DNA of 64,000 nucleotides from Zeus faber (taxonomy: Eukaryota; Chordata; Actinopteri; Zeiformes; Zeidae). The DNA lies in contig OY482852.1 in the NCBI GenBank assembly GCA_960531495.1, positions 11,643,396 through 11,707,395 of the forward strand, in the 5' to 3' direction. The position numbers and the translations under genes are program-made. Of the stretch, positions 43,836 to 56,691 are shown piece by piece (the first letter of the stretch is position 1; every line of letters starts with the position of its first letter). Below the pieces are notes generated by a model, which saw only the letters and a program-made list of their open reading frames with translations, ran no database searches and was not told the origin of the DNA.

Positions 43836-45619
43836 TTTTTGTTATTATTATTATGTTTTACAGTTTGCTTAATTCTCCCATTATCATATGTTTATACACA
43901 TATGATCATATATGATCAGATTACATGTTTAAATTCATAGTGTTATCTTATGCATAGTTGTATTTACACATCACAATTCAGAAGAAAAACTCTTAACATT
44001 AGACCCTAGTAATTTAGCAATAACAGTAATATTTGTACAACCTAATGCATTGTTATACATTGTCCATATTATTGTATAGATATTTTTTAATCCTGTATCT
44101 CATATCCCATCCAGAGCCATTTTTATACCCACCCCGTCAGCATTTTCAAGACGCTCAGTTTTGAAAGTTTTGAAAAATCTCCACGCTGGAACTCCTAATC
44201 CAGTTTTCAGTTACCTAAAATGCTGTTTTCATGTGAACAGGGGGGCCAAAACGCAGAGAAAACGCTAAATACTAACTTTTCAAAAATATTCGTATTCATG
44301 TGGACGAGGCCTTGGATTAAAGTTGCTTGTACTAGATAACGAACACATCGGATGGAGATGAAATGGCATTTGGTGACAACCCCAGTGCCCAATGTGGTGA
44401 CCCCAGCGGCGTGCCAACCCGCCAACCACAGGGCCATGACCTGAACCCGCAACCTGCACCCCCTGCCACCAACCAAGGCCCCAAACCCACAACAATGCCT
44501 CAAACCAACACACAGACGCCAGCCACCATAGCTTCTTGGTGATGTTGGTCCAGAATGTTTGGATAGGTGGGCAGAGCCAGATGGCATGAAAGTAGTCATC
44601 TCTGGTATTAAGGGAACAGTGAGAGCAAACGTCTTTATCCACAAAACCCATTTTGAACATTTTGTGTTGGGTGATATAAGCTCTCTGCAGAATCTTATAT
44701 TGGATGAGTTGCATTTTGGAATTGCGGGTTATAGAAAAGGTGTTGTTGCAAATAAGCTTCCACAGGTTCATATCGGTGGAAACAGCAAGGTCTCTTTCCC
44801 ATTCCATGGTAGGTAAAAATAAAGTGTCTTCTGTTTTTAATAAAAGTTATTATATTCTGGAAAAGGGATTTTTTTTATATTACCTACAGTATATGTGTAA
44901 GATGTTCAGTCATCGGAGGTGGTTGTAGGATGTTCTTTGTCAATTTTATTTTTTAATTTAAGGGACTTCTGTAGTTGAAGGAATCGAAGGAAGCTGTGGC
45001 CCCCGATATACCTTTGGGTTAAGGTTGGGAAGGATATAAGCAAATTGTTTAAAAATATGTGTTCCAGATGAGTAATTCCTTGTCTTATCCAAGACCTGAA
45101 GATTACTGGTCTATTTTTAACCAGAAAATCTGGGTTGTGCCAAATTGTTTTGAGATAGTGTGTGACTACTGAGTTTGAGGAATCTCCTCCAGGCTGACAA
45201 AGTCGTTGCGATGAATGGGTTTTTAAAGCAATCATGTTTCCTTATTGATTCAGTTAGAAATGGGAGATCAGATATTGATAACTCCTAACATTCCGTTTGT
45301 TCATTGTCTCACCATCCATGGCCCAATTGTTGCTCTGGTTGTAACCATTTAATTATGAATTAAAGATGGTTCTCTCAGTAGTAGTATCTGAAGTTTAGGG
45401 CTGCTAGGCCTCCACAGTCTTTGTTTTTCTGTCGTGTTGCTAATTTGATTCCTGCTTTCTTGTATTTCCAATAGAATGTATTGATTATTGGGTTGAGAGT
45501 ATTTAACCAATGTACTGTTGGTTGCACTTGGGTCAGTGAAAATTACATATATATATTTTTTGTATTATATTCATTTTTACTGCTGCTATCCTACTTATTA
45601 GTGAGATGGGTAGGTTGTT

Positions 45620-46461
45620 TTATTGAATGAGGTCTTCTTCAATGGATTTGAGCAATGGAGTAAAATTAAGCGTAAACAAATCTGACAGATTGGTGGAGGT
45701 ATCAACACCAAGGTATCTAATGTTGCCCGTTGTGATGGTTAAGGGAAGTTTCTGGGTTACAGCATTCGAGTCCTCCCCACTGAATGGAAAGACCGTGGTT
45801 CTAGTCCAGTTTATTGAATAGTCTGAGATAGCTGAGAATTTAGATATAAGATTGAACACTTCCGGTAGGGATGATATTGGGTTCCATAAGTACAACAAAA
45901 TATCATCTGCATACAAACTGATTTTATAAACACAGTTTCCTGTTTGTATGCCAACGATATTACAGTTTTGACAGATGGCCGCCGTGAGGGATTCAATAAA
46001 GATAGCAAATAGTAAAGGGGAGACCAAACATCCTTGTCTTGTGCTGGGTTGTAGAATGAAACGCTGTGCAGCAGATGATGAGTTGTACAGGATTCTGATC
46101 CATTGAATGAGTGACTCTACAAAGCCAAATGTGTTCATGGTGGAAAAGAGATATATCCAATTAACTCTGTCAAATGTTTTTTTTTGACATCTGAAGAGGC
46201 AATAACAGTATTTACCTTGTTTCTTTGAGATATGCTGATCAGACTGAATAAACGATGCATATTGCTGGATGAGTTTCTGCCCTTGACAAAGCCTGTTTGG
46301 TCTGGGTGAATTATGAATGAAATTACTTTTTCAATTCTGTCGGTTAGGTTTTTACTAATAATCTTCAAATCACAATTAATTAGGCTTATGGGTCTATTAC
46401 TGGGGATGAGGGTTGGATCCTTATTGGGTTTGAGCAAAACCAAAATGAGAGGAGTATTCAT
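45620..46461 (-). pseudogene. L1 reverse-transcriptase remnant
   Basis: Two open pieces (46461-46135 and 46138-45620) cover the fingers and palm of an L1-type reverse transcriptase. The YADD catalytic motif lies near 45905. The junction falls in a run of T around 46180, which suggests a frameshift in the homopolymer. In a live element this enzyme primes reverse transcription at nicked chromosomal DNA. Confidence 0.85.
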
Positions 46462-46939
46462 GTGTGGAGGGATGGTGGAGGTTGACTTAATCTATGTAAT
46501 CATTCTGATGAATAATTGGGATATAAGTGGCCTGAAGTGTTGTATAGAATTCCACTGGGTAGCCATCTGATCCAGGTGATTTATTGTTGGGCATAGAGAA
46601 CAGAGCTTTACTGAGTTCTTCTAAAGTCAGTGGTTGATCTAATGTGGTAGCCTGCTCTGTGGAAAGTTTAGGGAGGTTGATATCATCTAGGAAAGAATTA
46701 ATGTTTGATATATTTGATTCATAAATGTGAGTGAAATACCTTATTATAAAGGTCTCTGATTATTTTATTGATGATGTCTTACGGGGTGTACTGTATGTGA
46801 TCCTACCCTGTGGATCTTTGATGGCTTAGTGTTTTTTTCTCTATCGCGTTTCAATTGAATTGGCAAGAAATGTACCTGATTTGTCACTGAATTCAAAGTA
46901 ATTTGCTCTTCTTTGTTGCATGAATTGTGTCTTTTGATA

Positions 46940-47095
46940 TTATTTACATTTAGCAGACACTTTTATCCAAAGCAACTTACAATAATTCAAACACTACAGA
47001 ATGCCAGCAGGAGGAGCCTGGGATCAAACCAGCAACCTTTAGATTAATAGACAATCAGCTCTACCTCCTGAGCTTCCCAGAGGATGGATGGTGAC
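46940..47095 (+). mobile_element. Short interspersed repeat inserted in the L1 relic
   Basis: Begins with ACATTTAGCAGACACTTTTA and CCAAAGCAACTTACAAT, the start of a very common fish repeat, and ends with GGGATCAAACCAGCAACCTT-like sequence. It interrupts the L1 between endonuclease and reverse transcriptase, so it inserted later. Confidence 0.65.
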
Positions 47096-48100
47096 ATTTC
47101 TGGAGAGTCATTCAGTTCAATGAAGGGAGTACATTCTCTGAAAAATAAATGGTTAAATTCTTTATATGTCAAATGTGAGGTGTCAAACCCCCACCTGTCA
47201 GGAGGGTTCAGGTTGGTTTAATTTATGAGGTTGAGACTAATCACTAATTTCAGGATTAGTGATTTTGGACATTACAGAGTTGCTTGTCAAGAAAAAGTCA
47301 ATTCTAGATAAGCTTTGGGGGGGTGGTGAATAAATATGTATATTCTCTATTATATCGATTATTTGATCGGCAACAATAGCCAAGAGCAAGATCGCTCATA
47401 TATTGTTTAATAGTGTCTGCTGAACGCCAGGGCTTGTGATTATTTCTGGTTTGTGAACGGTCTGAAGTTCCACCCCAGTATGATAATTGAGTCAGAGAAT
47501 TTCTAGAGTGATAATATAAATATATTATGAAAGAAATTTGGGTCATCCTCATTGGGGCCATAAATATTAGCTATGGTTAATTTGATGTTACCTAAAATTC
47601 CGTTAATCATTAGGTAATGCCCTTCTGTGTCTGATATTGTGGTTTTATTCTGATATGTGATACTTTTATAGAAACACCTCTTTTTTCGAGTTGTATAGTG
47701 CAGAAAAAGCTTGGGTTCATTTTGATGAGGTGACTGAGGATTTTTCTATGTTTAGCTGGTGAGCCCAAGCGTGCCACATTCAAACTACTGTAACAAACTT
47801 AATGGATGTCATTGAGGTTAGTTATGGGGTGATGGATGTGGATTTGTAGTTTTCCCATGCAGCAGCACAGTGTGTCAAGGCAGTAGCTATACTACTGTGC
47901 CCATGTTTTCCCATAGATAAGACTGAGTTTTCCTCCTTTACATTCCTTTTTACTCTTAGTATTGCAGGAAGTTTGTAGGGATATATATCTACACAAACAA
48001 ATTACAAATAGACAAAGATAAACATAGAACATTCCAGAGTTACATATAGTGAGAGAGTTGATAGAGGGTAAGGGGGATGAGAGAAGTAAGGAGGGAGGGA

Positions 48101-48637
48101 TTAGGGAGGTGAGATGATGGGATATGTAGGGAGGGAGGGATTAGGAAGGTAAGATGATGAGCTAAGTAGGGAGGGAGGGATTAGAAAGGTGAGATGATGA
48201 GAGTGAGCAATATTTTCGATCCTGACATAGATAGGATGCAAATTGATCTCCCAGGGGAATTGGTCGTTCATACCCAGCATGGTTCCTTTTAGTTCCCGTG
48301 CTTTGCTTTTACCCAGCTCCTTGTGCTTGAAGTGTTCAAACTTAGCAATGATGGAGCGGGGACAGTTCCCCTCGCGGTGTCCCAGTCGGTGAATCCACTG
48401 GAAGGTGATCTGCTTCACAGTGTCTATGGGAAGATTCAGGGCGGTGTGGGGGGAGTCTTTCACTATGTTTTCTGGTGTCTCGGTATTGTTCTCTGGGATC
48501 CTAGAAAAGCTGAGGTTGTCCCGCATACTTCTGGATTGGATATCCAGGATAGACTCTTTCATTATTTTATTATATTTTTTTACAACCTCCATCTCCGTTG
48601 TGTGACACTTCATGGAGGTTTTTAAATCGGAAATCAA
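48101..48637 (-). pseudogene. L1 ORF1 protein remnant
   Basis: An open stretch of 178 codons whose first 130 residues resemble the L1 ORF1 RNA-binding protein, a nucleic-acid chaperone that trimerises through a coiled coil. The coiled-coil N-terminus is largely missing. The tail (Pro-, Ser- and Leu-rich) is out of family and comes from a simple purine-rich repeat at 48060-48200. Confidence 0.75.
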
Positions 48638-49753
48638 GGCTGGCTTTGTTCTCGGAAATGTCTCAGAGAGGTATGTCCAGCATGTCCAGCTTCTTGTTAA
48701 TAATATTAGATAATTGTGACTTCCCGGAATTGTCTGAGCAATTACTAGTTATGAGACCTGTTTTTCCTGAGATATTTATGTAACTCAGTTTCCTCATTGA
48801 AAGAAAAAAAATCTGTGATTCAAAAAAAAAGATCCATTCTGTGTTACGCATGGCAGCTTACGGAGAGCCCCCTCCCCCTCCCCACCCACATATCCCACTT
48901 GCCCCCCCCCCAACTTCTCAAACCAAAGTTACACCCATGAATGCCACCTCGAAAAAAATACCTATTGTTAAATGTCCTTGTCAACTGTTCCAATAACCTT
49001 GAGTAAATGTAAAATAATAAATAGATGAAATATTTTTATCTATATAGATAAAACTTAGGTAAGTTAGATAGTAGGTGTTTTAATGAAATTGCAATGTGAT
49101 GTTTTACAAACGAGGAAGAAAAGAAAGGAAAAGTAAAGAAATGAAAAGAAAAGAAAAGAAAAGTAACACGGGACATCAGACAGGCGGGAATTTACCGCCT
49201 GTCAAACAAAAAAGAAAGGTTCGGAGAAAGTATCACACTGAATATTTATCATGAGGATTTTTTTGGCAGGCACAAGGACGAACTATTACCGCTGTGCGTG
49301 GTGTGTTCTGAGAATTTATCAAACGAGCTCTGAAGCTATGTAAACTGTGCCGTCACCTCGAGACAAAACACCAACAGTACATGTCCAAGCTGCTTGAATT
49401 TTTCGATAATAAACTCAATGAGTATCAGGGCAAGAAGAAAGTCATCAAAAAGTCATGTGCGGGTACTGAGAACGCAAAGGCAGCGGAAGCATCCTATTGA
49501 GTTGTCCGACTCATAGCCAATCCTGGTAAGCCGCATACAATCGGGAAGAATTGAATTCTTCCTGCCACAAAAGTGATCGTGGAGGTGATGTTGGGAGAGA
49601 AGGCATGCAAGCCAACCAACCTCATCTCATTGTCTGATATCTAAGTCAAATGCAGGATTGACGAGATGGCAGAGAATGTGCGGAACGTCGTTTTTATGCC
49701 CTCCAACTGGGTGAATCGACAGACATCACAAATCTGTCAAACCTGTGTAAGGT

Positions 49754-50029
49754 ATGAAAACAATGATAAAAGAAAAGTTCCTGTTTTGCAAATATTTACC
49801 GACGCTTTCAACTGCTGAGTGCCTTTTTGACATTCTGAACGCGTTCATAGTTTCAAACGGGATTGATTCGTCCTTATGTCTGGGAGTGAGCACCGATGGG
49901 GGCGGTGTGATGCTGGGCCAGCACAGTGGAGTCATCACCCAGGTGAAAGCTGTGGCTCCACTCGTAGCATCTGTCCACTGCAGTATACACAGAGCAACGC
50001 TGGCTGTAAAGAAAATGCTGCAGATCTAA
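49754..50029 (+). pseudogene. hAT transposase fragment
   Basis: 91 codons of the RNase H-like catalytic region of a ZBED/hAT transposase. An expected acidic catalytic position is present in STDGGG. The frame stops within the conserved region and the following part is read in another frame, so no functional enzyme is encoded. Confidence 0.7.
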
Positions 50030-50479
50030 AGACTATTCTAAATGAGGCGGTCAGAGTCAACTTCATCAAAAGCTGCCCACTGCAATGACCTGTATTTCCT
50101 GTTTTATGTGACAAGATGGGCAATGATCATAAGAAGTTTCTGTTACATCCCGAAGTCCGGTGGCTCTCAAGGGGGAAGGTGCTGATGTGACTTTTTGAAT
50201 TGTGTGATAAGGTGAGGGTGTTTTTTTCTCAACACAAAGTTTGAACTCGTACATCGCTTCAGTGATTTTGAGTGGCTGGCTAAATTGGGATACCTGTCCT
50301 ACATTTTCAGCCACTTAAATGGGTTCAACCTCAATCTCCAAGGAAAAGCAGTGACCATGTTCAATGTCCAGAATAAAATAGAAGCAACCATAAGAAAAAT
50401 GGATTTGTGGAAAAATGGCGAGTTGACCGGTCAAACTTTGACTTGTTTGAGAATCTGTCAAAGGACAGATTCTTGACAA

Positions 50480-50894
50480 AGGAGAATCAGGGTTCGACTC
50501 CCACCTGGGGCGCTGTTGGCACTGTGCTCCGGGCGGGTTATCTCCCAAATAGGAGCCTTTCTGTGTGGAGTTTGCATGTTCTCCCCGTGCTCACATGGGG
50601 TTTCCTCCACCTGACGTCAGTAAGGACCCCCACCAAAAACATGCACACATCATCGTCTGACCAGCGATGGACACTCATCACCAGGTCCCTGGACACGTCG
50701 ACGGATGCTGCCCACTGCTCCTGGCTGCCCCCTGGAGGAAGGACAAGCCAGGATGGGTGTAATGCAGAGGCCTCATTTCACCGGCCACCATCCAAAAGCA
50801 TGTGCATGTGTGTGTGTGTGTGTGCATGTGTTGTAGTGTGGTGTATTGCGTGATAATTAAAGATTCTTCTTCTTCTTCTTCTTCTTCTTCTTCC
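50480..50894 (+). mobile_element. tRNA-derived SINE, most complete copy
   Basis: The head contains GGTTCGACTCC, a perfect RNA polymerase III B box. It is followed by a conserved fish core (CCTTTCTGTGTGGAGTTTGC, ATGTTCTCCCCGTG), CCCCCACCAAAAACATGCA, the CATTTCACCGGCCACC module, a GT tract and AATTAAAGATTCTTC ending in (TTC)n. Three other copies of the family lie in this window. Confidence 0.75.
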
Positions 50895-51874
50895 ATGATC
50901 GATCGATCAGCGCTGGCATGAGTCGTTAGGCTACATTCAAAACACTGCGCCTTCAGACCGGGCTTACTATATACCTGACGTGACGCCAAAGTTCCATAGA
51001 TATAAGGTAATTTTTAACCCACCTCTTTTTTTGTTTTACCACTACAGCACTGTATGTATGAGAATGTTAAAATATACGTTGTCTGGGAACGCACTGTTTG
51101 GCTCCCATATTACTTCTGGCCGGATGTGGGCCGCGAACACTTTTGAGATTTTGAAGTGGGCCGTGACTGAAAAGATTGGGAAACGCTGGTCTAAATGAAG
51201 TCGGGTTCTGCATCATCAGCCACATAGAGGTTTGTCATATGAAATACACTAACGAAATGACAGTTTATTTGCAGAGTTTATCTGGCTTTATTCCAAATAA
51301 CGACATGACACATGAGTTGTTTCTTACATCATTCTCATACCTTTATTATTACGTGGTTTGGCATTTGATGCTTTTTCTAAGTTGAGCACACGCTCCGTTT
51401 GTCAATTTAGCTGTTTTTCCTTCACTCGCTCGTTCGTTTTCTTATTCGTATTTTATTATCCAACTTGTCCTCTGTCTGAAAGGATCACTTGCTTCCTGAA
51501 AAGGGGCAAAGCTAAATTCAAGTAGGAGGTCAGTGGACGAAACCGACTTGACACAAAAGCGGGGGCGTGCGGTTGTTCAGTGTGTATGTTGTAAAAATAT
51601 ATTTTATAATTTAATTTAAGTATAATCTTTATCTAAATGTAAAGTTCTAAATGTTCCCCATGTTTGTCTCTCGGGGAGTGACTTAGCTATGTCTCTTATG
51701 GTTTGAGTCCTTGTGTAAGTTTAGTTTAATTCTGTTCTGATCTGTTGGTTCGACCCTGGCTTTTGTTTTAGGGAATTTAGAATAGTTCTTCAACACACAT
51801 TTTGTTTGTGTTCTCATCTTATATGTTATAAAACATATTTCCGACATTTCACCAGACACTCGTGTCTCGGGCCC

Positions 51875-54800
51875 TTACAGGTTTAGTGAGTGACAGCCCT
51901 CCTCCTTGGTTTTCACCAGCACCCTTCCCACGATGCTAAACTCCAGCGCCCTCCAGTTCAGCACGTTCCCCGGAGTGAAGTTGAGGTCGTCGGCGTAGCG
52001 CTGGATCTCGCAGGGCGACAGCACGTAGTCCCACATGTGGACCTCGGACATCATGCCCACGAAGGACTGCTTGATGTCAAATCCGCCGCCGTGGGAATCC
52101 TGCTCCTGGAAGGGGCCGAGATTAAAAATATATAAAAATTTTGAATTGTGGCACAGTGTGATAATAGATGTGGTCAGTTGTATTCGTCGTGCTCTCATTG
52201 GGCCTCATTCACGAACATTTATAAATTGAAATTAAAAATGAATAGACTGAATAGAGGCTGTTAGGTGCTTGTAGCCACGAAGCTGATGGAGCACTTGGAC
52301 ATGGCTGTCTTGGGTGGGGTGGTTGGTCTGGTGAATCACTTGCAGGTTATAACATAATTTTTTAAACTTTTTTTAAATTATTATTTTTTAATACAAATAA
52401 GAAATAAAAAATAATGGCTTATATATAATTCAAATCAATATTCCATCGCTATGCATTATTTTATTTAGTAATAATGTAATGTATACATAACCACCTTCAG
52501 AGTGATGCAAGACCCTGATCACCCTGTCTGTGGTTATTTTTTTAATAATGATCGAAGGGAAATACATTATCCCTTATTACCTGTCCTAAGATTATTGACG
52601 TGGCTCCTTTGATGTTGGACCCAGAGCTGAAGAACTTCATGGAACTGGGCCGTCCGTCCAGCCACAGCTGTCCCAGTCCGGTTTTGGAGTCCCAGGTGGC
52701 ACAGATTGAATGCCACGTGTTCAGCTTGTAATCCTGTCCAGCAAAGCTTGCTGGAAGGTTTGTAACATACATGTTAACCACGGCCGCTGCGGCAGGCTTA
52801 AAAATCAGGAAGTTGTTGGCACCAGAGGGTGTGGACAAAGAGAAAAGGTTGTGGTCTCGGGTGAGATCTGTGAAGGACCTGAAAAAATAATCCCCACACT
52901 AAATGAGTTCTCTGGCACCCTGCCTTTTTCTGAATATTATATAACACGTTGCATTTGTTACCTGTGACAGACTGATACAGCCTGAAAATCAGCTCTGTTT
53001 GTGTTCAGCGTCACGTGAGCTGTGTTTGTCTCTTGTGGGAAGCTGAACATTTTACCCGAGAGATCTGGAAAGACAAAACGACAAGTCAACCATAGTGAGC
53101 AAAGTCGAATAATGCTGTGCAATTTAAGAGGGAAATTCCAGTAATTTTACTGCTAAAAATACATGTGGTGCTGGCGTTGCATGTACCTGTGAGCCTACCC
53201 TCTGATAATAATATCATTAGATTAACACAGCATGCTAATATTATATTAGCACATCATCACATTTTAACATGTCAAATCTATACATAATCTTTACTCCAAT
53301 ATGTCAGCTTGCAGCGACAGCACTGAAATGTAGGGAGCGCGTCCGCAGGGCACTGACTGAAGCGTTCGGTGCTCTCCGGCTGTATTGGTGCATATCATCC
53401 AACATCTGCATGTAAAACAGACACCCGGCTACACAGCCTTTGGGAGAATTACGTCATGACCTCACGCCGTCGCCTGATGTCGTCACGTCAACTTCAAAAA
53501 CCTTGAGTGTACTGCATTGCCGTGGTTGTTAATGGTGCGTCGACACCATGCTAGAGGTCTTCACGGATCCCAAATTCATCACGGCAAATTTGTCCAGAGA
53601 GCAGATAAGAAACAACTAATTAAAATGATAAAAATAAATACCCGACCTGTTTTCCCCCCGGATATTACAGAACCAACCCGATGCATGTCCGAGGCGATGA
53701 TAATAATAGGTAGACCCGAACGGGTGCCGGTCCCGGGTCGAGGCCTCGGGTGGTCTGGTTCTGGGCGACCCCTGAACACCTCTACTCCTCTCTCACTACT
53801 TGTCTTATGGTCGAGTCTGAATTGTTATGTTGATTATTGATTATAAAAAAAAAAAAAAATAAATAAAATAAAATAATTAATAAATTGGTGCCGATGCCAA
53901 CATCTTGACTTCTAACCGGATGAAGTCTGTGTATTGACTTGGATTGTTTGCTGCTGGATCTATAGCTGGATGAATAACTATGAAATTTGAGTGGTTGGAC
54001 AATAATACTGCATAACTTCTTGTATAATACATCGATAGATAATATAGCTTTCGTTGTTCTCCAACCTCTCTTATAACATCGACCACTGTCCATCTACTTA
54101 CATCAAAAATGTAAGTAAATAGATAAATACATTAATAATTACACTAAGTAAGAATATGAATTAGTTAATTGATGAAGTAACATTGCAAGACAAAAGGACA
54201 GTGCTAAATGTCTTAAGTACACTGCAACAAACGTATTTAACAACATACAGTATATGCTCATTATGACCGTTACCTTTTTCTTGTGTATATGATAAGGCTT
54301 TTCCAAATTCTTCTACAAGACTTTTAGGGTGTTTTTGCTCAAAATGTTATCCCATTTTATTTAGTGCTTCTTTGTGCAGTTGCCACAGTGGATCCAAAGC
54401 AAGTTCAAGTCAACTTTATTGTCATGTGGTCAATAACTTAGACCCAAGACAGGTGTGGCTGCTAAAATCACACTGCAACCACACTTTTGTTTTTATTTCA
54501 GTTATTATCAGTCAATTATTTCAACACTGGCTATTGTGAACTTCCCGTTTTCGATAAGGAGTTTTTCCATTTGCCCAATTGGACTTCATTGAAGCACAGT
54601 GAGAGGCTGCAGCGGTTAGTTTCTCACTAGTAAGGTGTTATAATGTGCAGTATATAGTGAGGGTGACCAACATTTTAACAAGGCCCACGTTGAAAAATAG
54701 CAAACCTAAGCAGCAATACGGGCACTTAAATACTTTAATCTACAGCTTTTAACTATTTGTATAATAAACTTTTCAAATAATAATTCACAATAACTCAGAA

Positions 54801-55069
54801 TTTAATATAATTGATAAAACATACATTGATAAGGATTACAGCATTACAACATGAAAACAATTCCCATTACACTCACATATGTTGCTTTTGAATTTAAAGC
54901 AAAAAAAGAGTAATTGTTTTTATTTTATGAAAATAAATTGACATATTTGAGTTTATTCACAAGTCCTGTAAGTGAAATTATTTTGTCAGTTCAATAAAAA
55001 GCAATTCAGCGTACCTTGAGGCACAGCAGCACATCCTGACAGCAGCAGCAGCAGAAGTGTGAGCCTCAT
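51875..55069 (-). CDS. crp: Short pentraxin B (CRP/SAP-like), four coding exons
   Basis: Exons in order: 55069-55015, 53064-52962, 52878-52581 and 52105-51875, giving 228 residues with the same phases (1, 2, 0) and exon lengths as copy A. A signal peptide (MRLTLLLLLLSGCAAVPQ) is followed by the mature domain. The Cys pair (VSVCHR and HSICATWDS), LWLDGRPSS, EQDSHGGGFDIKQ, MWDYVLSP and VLNWRALEF are all present. The calcium-ligand acid is Asp (GGGFDIKQ). Exon 3 differs most from A and C (PAAAAVVNMYVTNLPASF), so B is the most diverged at the level of protein surface. The frame is intact with good splice sites, so I call it functional. Ligand specificity cannot be told from sequence. Confidence 0.92.
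53300..54015. repeat. Unclassified repeat block in pentraxin B intron 1
   Basis: Carries the CCAACCCGATGCATGTCC module and the GAGTGGTTGGACAATAAT end module also found in pentraxin A intron 2. Here it lies in intron 1, so it moved independently of the gene duplication or was rearranged. Confidence 0.5.
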
Positions 55070-55227
55070 TTTCTGCAAATAAAATAGACAATAATATTAA
55101 ATGTCCCTTAAATGCTTGGAGTATTAGATAAAAGTAATAACTTGAGAGATAATGAAAAAAAAAAAGGCAATTAGCAGAGAAATAATTGAGCTATAGGCCC
55201 CTTTTGTTTTCATTTATTTTCTATCAT

Positions 55228-55312
55228 ACCTTGTACTTGGTCTGAATGTCACTGTGTTGTGTTTCCTTATTCCTCTTCCTGTGGCCGTTTAGCTGTTTCA
55301 GCTTATTTTATA
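55228..55312 (-). promoter_or_regulatory. Pentraxin B core promoter: TATA box and leader exon
   Basis: TATAAAATA at 55312-55304, with a leader exon ending at 55230 in a donor CAAG/GTATGA. The acceptor TTTGCAG ends three bases before the ATG, as in A. Confidence 0.65.
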
Positions 55313-56691
55313 CATTTCAAATAGGGAAGTAAAGCAGCAGATTCCACACCCAAATGATCATTGTTGGTATTTCAGATCAGTAGAGCAGGATTAATGCAGC
55401 ATATTTTATTCTGTACAAATCCACTGCGTGGGACAGTGGCACTTTGTAAATGTACATTGATATCTGCAGGTACTGAGCAATGTCTTCCGAGGTGCAAAGC
55501 ACTTGCACATATTTGTTTTGGTTTATAAAATGTTTTTTATTTTTGAAAAATTATTGAAAATAAACAAAAAACAAATGGCACAGCAGTGAAGATGAGGTAC
55601 ATTTATCACAAGTATGTTCGTTACATTCTAGTGAAGTGACTCTGGTTGCTTATTGCTTCATCGCCGCTTTTGAGGAAGAAAAACAGGGGTTTGGCTGCTC
55701 TGGAAGCCTGAGTCATCAGGAAGGAACCTGGGAAAGACAACAATGTGTGTGTGTGCCTGTATGCGTATGAGAGTCGTCAACTTCTCAGAGGCCTTGTTGA
55801 ATCTGCAGTTACTGTAGATTTGTGAACTCACTAAAAATAATCATAAGTTCCATTTTTCAATAAATTATTTTATAACTATTATCATTATTATTATTATGAT
55901 TATTATGCATAGTTGTATTCACACATCGCATTACAGAAAAAAACACTTGACTTTAGACACTAGTAATTTATTAATAACAGTAAAATTTGTACCACCTCAT
56001 GCATTGTTACACATGTCCATATTATTGTATAGATATTTATTCATCCTGTATATCATATCCCTTCTAGAGTCATATTTATACCCACAGCTAATAAGAGCAA
56101 CAATAAGCCACCACACCCTGCCACCTTAAAAAAGTACGGAGTTTAACTGTTAACTTGTTTAAGAGAACGCAAAAGCGATTTAAAACGCTCACATATGCAT
56201 TCCAGGCCAGTAGGGGATGATATTATTTCATAAACCTTTATGTCAAAAACCCCAGAAGAGCATTAGGAGCATGCGTATTGAGCTTCTTCATAATATTCAT
56301 ACACAACACTGTATGGGCACGATTCCTAAAGTTACAGACTTTGAAACTTTTAATGGAGGAATAGTGGACATCATAATGGCCGTTGGCCGTCGCTGGTAGG
56401 TTCCTGACGCATGCGCAAATGTGCAATTTCAGGTCATGATGTCTGCGTTTTCAAGAAGCTCCGTTTTGAAAGTTTTGACAAAATCTCCACCCTGGAAGGC
56501 CTTTTCCAGTTTTCAGTGATCTAAAAATGCTGTTTTCATGTGAACAGGGAGGCCGAAACGCAGAGAAAATGCAAAATACTAACTTTTCAAAATGATCCGT
56601 ATTCGTGCGGACGAGAGCTTAGACTAAAATCGTTTGGCAAATTCAACCTTGGACTAGATAACGAACACATTGGGTGGAGATGAAGTGGCTT
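55313..56691. other. Spacer between pentraxin B and pentraxin C
   Basis: 5' flank of B running straight into the stop codon of C. It matches the flank of A over most of its length and contains a MITE at about 56145-56615. No further gene seen. Confidence 0.6.
56145..56615. mobile_element. MITE-like repeat, partly repeated at 44100-44320
   Basis: Contains GAACGCAAAAGCGATTTAAA, GGCCAGTAGGGGATGAT, GACGCATGCGCAA and GTTTTCATGTGAACAG-type modules that mark a common non-autonomous fish DNA repeat with CGTTTTC-rich ends. Only the right half is present near pentraxin A. Confidence 0.45.

Larger units (their letters stand above)
42985..44390. other. 5' flank of pentraxin A, ending in a scrap of another pentraxin copy
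   Basis: Homologous to the flanks of B (55313-56710) and C (60358-63600). Blocks such as CTGCGTGGGACAGTGGCACT and TGATATCTGCAGGTACTGAG are shared. At 44100-44320 it includes a MITE piece also found before gene C. At about 44368-44380 it reaches sequence matching the region just past a pentraxin stop codon, where homology stops. Confidence 0.65.
44520..48700 (-). mobile_element. Decayed L1-type non-LTR retrotransposon (LINE)
   Basis: Minus-strand order matches an L1. An ORF1 protein remnant is at 48637-48101 (SRSMRDNLSFSRIPE and KELGKSKARELKG, the RNA-binding region). Endonuclease pieces include TIANIYGPNEDDPNFF near 47560. Reverse transcriptase is at 46461-45620 (PISLINCDLKIISK, DQTGFVKGR, STRQGCLVSPLLFAIFIES and the catalytic YADD). 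A C-terminal zinc-binding segment lies at about 44807-44520 (CSHCSLNTRDDYFHAIWLCPP). Stops and frameshifts separate these pieces, and the catalytic frame is not continuous, so the element is dead. The 3' end is cut short near 44520. Confidence 0.85.
49165..51190 (+). mobile_element. Decayed hAT (ZBED-like) transposon
   Basis: Plus-strand pieces of a BED-finger hAT transposase occur in order: a zinc-finger part with RHLETKHQQYMSKLLEFF near 49350, a middle part, the frame 49754-50029 (LPTLSTAECLFDILNAF, STDGGGVMLGQHSG, VHCSIHRATLAVK), then [14 protein letters not shown] near 50130 and GKAVTMFNVQNKIEATIRKM near 50345. Several stops and frameshifts break it. The right side reaches GGGAAACGCTGG near 51188, where homology to the 3' flank of pentraxin A resumes, so the element is an insertion in the B unit. 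Confidence 0.75.

Noticed and set aside
44280..44807. Minus-strand 175-codon frame treated as one protein
   Set aside because: Only the first half is L1 (zinc-binding C-terminus). The Trp/Gly-rich second half comes from unrelated flanking sequence.
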